Assembly (NCBI GenBank): GCA_001692895.1
Contig: KV748196.1
Coordinates: forward strand, 1,736,001 to 1,800,000
Length of the DNA: 64,000 nucleotides
Source of the DNA: Cenococcum geophilum 1.58
Taxonomy: Eukaryota; Ascomycota; Dothideomycetes; Gloniales; Gloniaceae
Reading direction: 5' to 3'
A program made the translations under genes and the position numbers. The notes under the pieces were generated by a model. It had not been told where the DNA came from, made no database searches, and saw only the letters and a list, made by a program, of their open reading frames with translations. Positions 59,001-64,000 of the stretch are shown here, in pieces; positions within the stretch are counted from its first letter, which is position 1; each line of letters starts with the position of its first letter.

Positions 59001-60020
59001 AGAATTGTAAGTGCTATAGAGCAAAAAAACACTGCGCGATAACGCCCTTTATACCCTCGCGCCTGGAACTAACGCTAGAAGCACAGCTCCAATCTAAAAA
59101 TATCAAACCACGCAAGCTGCTTCGCCGCAACACTAAGTCACATTAATAGTTGCAGGATAATCTTTTTACCGCCCATAACCTCCGGGTATTTGAGTAGCTA
59201 ATGCCTCTACCGGTATCTAGTGTCTAAGGCCCTTCTTATAATATCAAGTAAGTTCCCTATTTAATTCTAAGCATAAAGCTTGGCTTGGTTAGATCATTAG
59301 CTTTAAACAATAATTAACTATTAGGGCTACCCCTAAACACTAGTATATAGAGCCCCTTATCCGGTTCCAAATAGAGTAGGAACTATATTCCTGAACTTCT
59401 TCTCAGTTACGTCAGAGCTAGCCAAATACGCCGCAGCTTTATCTCCTAACTCCTTACTTACGCTACATGCCTTAGAAACCGTAGCACAGCGCTTAGAAAG
59501 CGGCATTGCTTTTACCCACATCATATAGATTTAGGCAGAGACCACTTATGATTTAATAAGCAATAACAGCTAAGTACTACTTATAAAGCTAGAGACCGAT
59601 ACGTCAGTTCTTCCGCACTAATATAATACATTTTAGTTAGATATTTATATTTAGTATAGCATAAAAGCATTACATTATTATAAACGGATTAAAATCGTCT
59701 CCAGAAATGATTAAAGCTAACAATCTGCTTAGAAATAACTGTAGCGAACATTACTAGCAAAAAATAGTATTTTAACATCATAACCGTATAAAAAGTACTG
59801 CGATCTTAAAATAGTATATTATAGACCTTTTTAACTTCCAAAATCTATTCTACGCGGCAGCACCATTGTTTAATCTCATAGAACGAGCCGTTCGAGCGCT
59901 ACTATATAAACCTATAGCGAGTATATAGACATCTCTTTAAAGCAACAGAAATCTACTACACTAGTTAGCACCGCACTACCCACTATTATTGCCTCTACCT
60001 CCGCCTCCCATATATCTTAT
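59001..60020. other. No gene resolved
   Basis: Two plus-strand frames near 59000-59500 each give short protein-like runs (TPFIPSRLELTLEAQL, KPRKLLRRNTKSH, and in another frame ALYTLAPGTNARSTAP). They compete, so I do not call a gene. Confidence 0.3.
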
Positions 60021-60923
60021 TTATAGGCAAGGCCTTTGCCTAAAAGCTAGTATACTAAGGAAATTAAATACCGCTATATTGTATACAGCGCCACAATAGT
60101 TATAAAGGACTTCCGCTTTATACCAGTAAGGGTCTCCTTCTTCTATAAATTTTGCCATCGCGTACACAATTTGGTCTTGTGGGTAGACTATAAGTCCGTT
60201 AACCTTTATCTTGGTTAGTCTAAGTTCCTACAAGTAATACCGATCTTAAAGGCGAATAACATGTGGTGGAACTTGGCATTAAATGCAGTTCATTCTATAG
60301 TGATTGAGCAAACAGTCTCCATAATAGGTATAGTCCCAACAATTCGCTCTCTATATTTTATCTCTAAAGCTATATTTCTTCTTATAAGAAGCACACAAAT
60401 CTTCGAATTTTGTCTAGTCTAACGGATAGGCACTATAACTACTAAGTGCCACAGCACCTATCTGCTTTCTCCCGTTATAGACAGCTTTGCCATTAAGACT
60501 GCAAATAGCTCTATCCTTACTTTCCTCGTCCATGTTATAAAATATTTTTATACAAGCTGTTTTTATAAGCGCGAATATCAATAGTGCTCGCTGTTAGTTA
60601 TTAACATAATTAAGAATTTCAATTATAGAGTTAATTTCCCTATGGTATTCTGTAAGGACCTTCTAAGCTTAGTCGTAGTCTATATAGGGAAGTGATCTCA
60701 AAAGTGCTTGTTTGTCTATGCTCTTAAATAATTTCTCACGATCGTCATATGGTATTTCTTCGAGGAAAGCTCAGCAGATATGCGAATTTATTAACTGGCT
60801 TATGTGTTGCTAATACATCGCAATACGTGTATTGTGGTCGCCATTAATAAAACAGTTTACTTCATTAATGTCAATAGATATATCAGGCCGAAGAAGTATA
60901 TCGTCATCCCAAAATAAAAACAT
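60021..60923 (-). pseudogene. Degenerate 300-residue protein, single frame
   Basis: Minus-strand frame of 301 codons from ATG 60923 (MFLFWDDDILLRPDISIDIN) to TAA 60021, with about twelve internal stops and no indel. Blocks: CFINGDHNTRIAMY, EEIPYDDREKLFKSIDKQAL, LTEYHREINSIIEILNYVNN, RALLIFALIKTACIKIFYNM, DEESKDRAICSLNGKAVYNG, GAVALSSYSAYPLD, KVNGLIVYPQDQIVYAMAKF, EEGDPYWYKAEVLYNYCGAV. The sequence is rich in Tyr, Cys and Asp and looks like a folded cytosolic protein. I do not recognise the family. It is among the least damaged genes in the window. Confidence 0.65.
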
Positions 60924-61201
60924 ATTTAAATAATAAGTGGTTACAATAAAGAACTAGCTTTAGCTTTTTTGTAGTAAGATTTATAGCGCTTAATAAAGTA
61001 GGTTTGTAAGGGGTGATTTTAGTAAAGGGGTCACCTTCTTAAGGGAGACCCTTTTTAGTAGAAGCAATTACTAGATCTCACCTACCTCGCTAGTTTATCT
61101 AATTACTAAAAGTATATTTTACACCTAAGCCGAAAGCAATTAGTTAGGTTACCAGATAATAAATACTAAAAATATCTTTCTTTCTTCAACGCCGATGCCA
61201 G

Positions 61202-61768
61202 TTAAGGGATACTAAAACTATTATAGCCAGCAAAAATATCCCGTCACCTTCTCCAAATCTTCTGACCTTTGCTTTAGGGCTTTTAGTTAGTAGCCTCCTG
61301 CTTCTTCTAAAGCTACTACTCCCACTTCTCCTCTCCGTACTTCTCCTTAAATAGTTTCTTAGCCTATTTAAGCAGATCTTCTCCAAGATCATCCTCCGCT
61401 ACCACTAATAACGCCCATCTAACAGTGCATCGTATAGATCCATCCTCTGCAACGCGAAGAGCCTTAACATACTCAACTATATAATCGTTATCCTCTCCGT
61501 AACATAGATATCTCACTATCTTCTAAAGCCGCTTCTCCCGTTGCAGGTCCTACTCCTTTTCTCCAAACTCCGTCTTAAATAAGCCCTTAAACTAGCTATA
61601 ATACTCTTCTCCTACTAGACTATCCGTTAGTACCTCTAATAACATCCATTTCACAGTGGATAGCATAGACCCGTCATCTATAAGGTGAATAGCTTTAACA
61701 CGCTCAACCGTATAACCCATATTCTTTTCATTAGGTGGATATGCGTAAAGGAGCATTTCCTTCGCCAT
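61202..61768 (-). pseudogene. Degenerate protein with two 77-residue repeats
   Basis: Minus-strand frame of 189 codons, ATG 61768 (MAKEMLLYAYPPNEKNMGYT) to TAA 61202. A 231-bp internal duplication gives unit 1 with YTVERVKAIHLIDDGSMLST then VKW, and unit 2 with YIVEYVKALRVAEDGSIRCT then VRW. Each is followed by a hydrophobic segment and a basic amphipathic helix (AKKLFKEKYGEEKWE in unit 2). The 'Y-x-V-E-x-[IV] ... DG ... x-V-[KR]-W' pattern resembles the strands of chromo-like domains that read chromatin marks, but the spacing to the terminal helix is not canonical. About a dozen stops occur. Tentative chromo-like, otherwise unknown. Confidence 0.5.
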
Positions 61769-62179
61769 TCTAGCCTTCCCCGTTTTTCCCCTTAAGCGTT
61801 TGCGTCGCTTAGCGGATTAACCATCTTAAGGGAGCGTAGAGGAATTAATAAGTAAGACAGGCCGTTTCTAAGTAAGAGTATTCCGAGGTAGAGCATCAAC
61901 GCTAGATAGTGGAGCCTTGGCTTAAAGTAAAGCGTATTAACTTTATTACTCCGGTGATAATTAGTACACAGGGTCTAATCTGCTCACGTTCTTAGCTAGG
62001 CCATGCTCGTAGGTAGCATTTTCTAAGAAAACGCATTAGGTGGGCTAGGGTTCTTTTAATATTATCTTAAGCATACCTTAATAAGCTCTTTAAGAATACG
62101 CTCTTCTCGTACTTACGTTACTCTCCGCAGGATTGCTACTAATACAATACTCTATAGCTGAATCGCTTTAGGGAAGTGT

Positions 62180-63375
62180 TTACTCTAAATGCTGGTCACT
62201 ATCTTGTCCAGAGTTAACCCCCTTACTACGAAGGTATTCGCCGTAAACGTCATCAGTATCTACCTCAGTCGGACTTAGTGCGCAAAAATCGCTAACCCCC
62301 ACTACAGATTCGTCCTGTAGTTCTTCTTCGGCAAGTTCATCACAGAAGTTAGAACGTCTAATCCTAGTTATTTAGGCGCGGTCCAGTCCATTCCATGGCC
62401 TAATTCCTTGCTACTGGAGAGTATTGACGTTCTAATTACTTATATAGTTGCTAGCGCTGTTAGAGCCAGAGCCGCTCCTATACGTTTCGGAGCGATTAGG
62501 GGCCAACTCCTCGCCCCGGACGCCCGTGTCATTTATAGTTCTCTAGGGGTTACCTTAGTTGGAATTCTTAGAGGGGGTTAGAGGGTATTCCGAGACTAAA
62601 ATGGTTCTAACTAGCTTCTCTAGCTGCTTATCTACCTTATCGGCACTTTCGCTAATATTATGGTTTTAGTCGTTAAGGCTCTGGCTATTATTAATGCCAT
62701 TAGTACTTCCTAGTTTAGCACCTAGATAACCAACCGTGATATTACTTAAGATACTAGAAATAGAAGTAAAGCTAGTTTAGTCACCAACAGTAGTAGGCTT
62801 AGGGCTTTAGGCGTTATAGTGGGATAGGCCGCTATATAGTTTTCTAGTATTCGGTGTAGCTAGTTTATCTATAGTATAGTATAAGCAATTTCCTTAAGCC
62901 GATTATAAAGAAATCTCAAATGTAATATATTTACCTTTACTATTAACCGATACTTTAGTCCCAGCTCTAAATCTATATCCGTCATAGAGAAGGCCACTTT
63001 CCTAACTCCTATTGTCAAACAACTGCCCAGCAGTCGCATGTTAAGGATTAAGGCTGAAAATTCCCATTTCTTTTCTCTAATGTTTCCCAAAAATAAGGTC
63101 TTCCACTTCTAGAAGGTAGTCGTCATCGTCACCGCGGGGGCCGCCAGAAGTTTTCCTAGTAACATTATTTTAGGCGATAGACGAGTTTCCTATATTATAT
63201 TAGATACTATTGCTACAATCTAACTACGTATATACTCACCTTAGGCCCTAGTTAGGTCACCTCTAGCTATCTAGCACTCTACAACAGTTTTTTCCGGGGT
63301 AAGAGCTATAAGATCAATAATTAACGTAGAACTCTTGTTTCTTTTGGTAAATTGCCTACCTTATCTACTAGCCAT
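62180..63375 (-). pseudogene. Degenerate 381-residue two-exon protein
   Basis: Exon 1 63240-63375, starting MASR and reading TKRNKSSTLIIDLIALTPEK. The intron is 63190-63239 (GTGAGT, TCTAATATAATATAG, 50 nt). Exon 2 is 63189-62180. The joined length is 382 codons exactly. Blocks: GGPRGDDDDYLLEVEDLIFG, GLLYDGYRFRAGTKVSVNSK, CLYYTIDKLATPNTRKLYSG, a Ser/Asn-rich middle (SFTSISSILSNITVGYLGAK), ESADKVDKQLEKLVRTILVS, and an acidic end (FCDELAEEEL, VGVSDFCALSPTEVDTDDVY). Stops are at Gln- or Trp-like sites. Family unknown; possibly a regulatory protein given its acidic and Ser-rich make-up. Confidence 0.65.
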
Positions 63376-63525
63376 AATAAGAGGCAATTGCATATAGGGT
63401 AATTAGGGGTATAGCTTAGGCCTAGAAATCCGGGCAGTTAGTGCTCTAGGTATATAAAAAGATTAAGAGTCCATTATAATTTAAGGATTAGGATGGAAAG
63501 ATATAGAAGTAATAAAAAAATCTTT

Positions 63526-64000
63526 CTAAGGAGTGAGATAATCCAGGAATCAGCGAGAGAGCGTGTTCTTATATATATGCTCTCGGCATAGCCTAGTCCT
63601 CAGCTAGTTCAATCTATTATCCTCTTCATACTTACCGCCGAACCCAATAGCAACGGCGGTGGCTTGGTTCACGTAGCTTTGGGCCAAGGCGTTACAGTAC
63701 ATAAATATTGCGCCTATCCCCTAGGAATTGGTGGTGCCTACGGTACTAGGATCGGCTTAGTGGGTTAACTTCCAGCCAGAGCCACTTAGGGAGTTATCTA
63801 AGGCTTTCGCGTTACTTCCCCTACCAAATCCTTCAAATATTCTCGCATAGTATTGCTTCTTTTAGTTAGTAAATGCACAAACAAACACTGCTATCTACGC
63901 CTTGCGGCACTAGGATCTATGTCAATAGTGCTGTATCTACAACTTCTGTAAGTAGTGGCAACACTAATATCTATCAGCGGTACCGGATCAGCTTACTCCA
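63526..64000 (-). pseudogene. Partial degenerate protein running off the window
   Basis: Minus-strand frame entering from the right edge: CRKA, IAVFVCAFTN, KKQYYARIFEGFGRGSNAKA, LDNSLSGSGWKLTH, ADPSTVGTTNS, GIGAIFMYCNALAQSYVNQA, TAVAIGFGGKYEEDNRLN, with stops at Gln-like positions and a probable end at TAG 63526. The Gly/Ser/Asn-rich character and the AIGFGG motif give no family. The 5' end is outside the window. Confidence 0.55.

Noticed and set aside
1..64000. CRISPR array, bacterial operons or Shine-Dalgarno sites
   Set aside because: No regularly spaced identical repeats; introns, Zn2Cys6, RING and Blm10 features show the DNA is eukaryotic and fungal.

Overview
The window looks like part of a filamentous ascomycete (Pezizomycotina) genome that has been heavily altered by repeat-induced point mutation (RIP). 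No undamaged reading frame exceeds 142 codons in 64 kb, TpA is in great excess, CpG is not depleted, and TAA/TAG stops are everywhere. If one reads through the stops, long protein-like frames appear on both strands. Stops fall almost only where Gln (CAA/CAG) or Trp (TGG) is expected. Substitutions are of the C-to-T / G-to-A kind: zinc-ligand Cys becomes Tyr, Pro becomes Leu, Met becomes Ile. Indels are rare. Fungal-type short introns (44-70 nt, GT..AG, CTAAY-like branch sites) survive and often restore the frame exactly. I therefore read the window as a gene-rich segment silenced by RIP, not as a gene desert or a pile of transposons.

Layout. 0-12 kb: a four-TM membrane protein (2703-3722, -), a RING-finger protein (4210-5031, +), a polyproline protein (6440-7674, -), a small duplicated-repeat protein (7907-8218, -), repeat family A copy 1 with a perfect 60-bp palindrome, and several unrecognised genes. 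13-22 kb: family A copy 2 leading into a membrane protein, a two-exon gene (14768-15168), a 776-codon gene (15418-17745) and a BTB/POZ-like gene (21458-22241). 23-36 kb: a 386-codon gene (25014-26171, -) with a second relative near 34.4 kb, a Myb/SANT-like gene, a long coiled-coil gene, and a nucleoside 2-deoxyribosyltransferase-like gene (33184-34101). 37-46 kb: a divergent gene pair and a full-length degenerate Blm10/PA200 proteasome activator (39798-45463, -). 46-50 kb: a convergent pair, one with two in-frame tandem-repeat arrays, then family A copy 3 and another membrane protein. 52-58 kb: a zinc-finger regulator cluster with internal and segmental duplication. 58-64 kb: five minus-strand genes, one with a 77-residue internal duplication.

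The genes do not form an obvious pathway. The mixture (BTB, RING, C2H2/Zn2Cys6, NDT-like, Blm10, many lineage-specific unknowns) resembles accessory or duplicated fungal DNA. RIP acts on duplicated DNA, so the simplest inference is that this block was once duplicated and this copy was mutated. All products named here are inferred from degenerate frames read by eye. Coordinates of starts and ends are approximate unless a start codon, a stop or intron phase is described.
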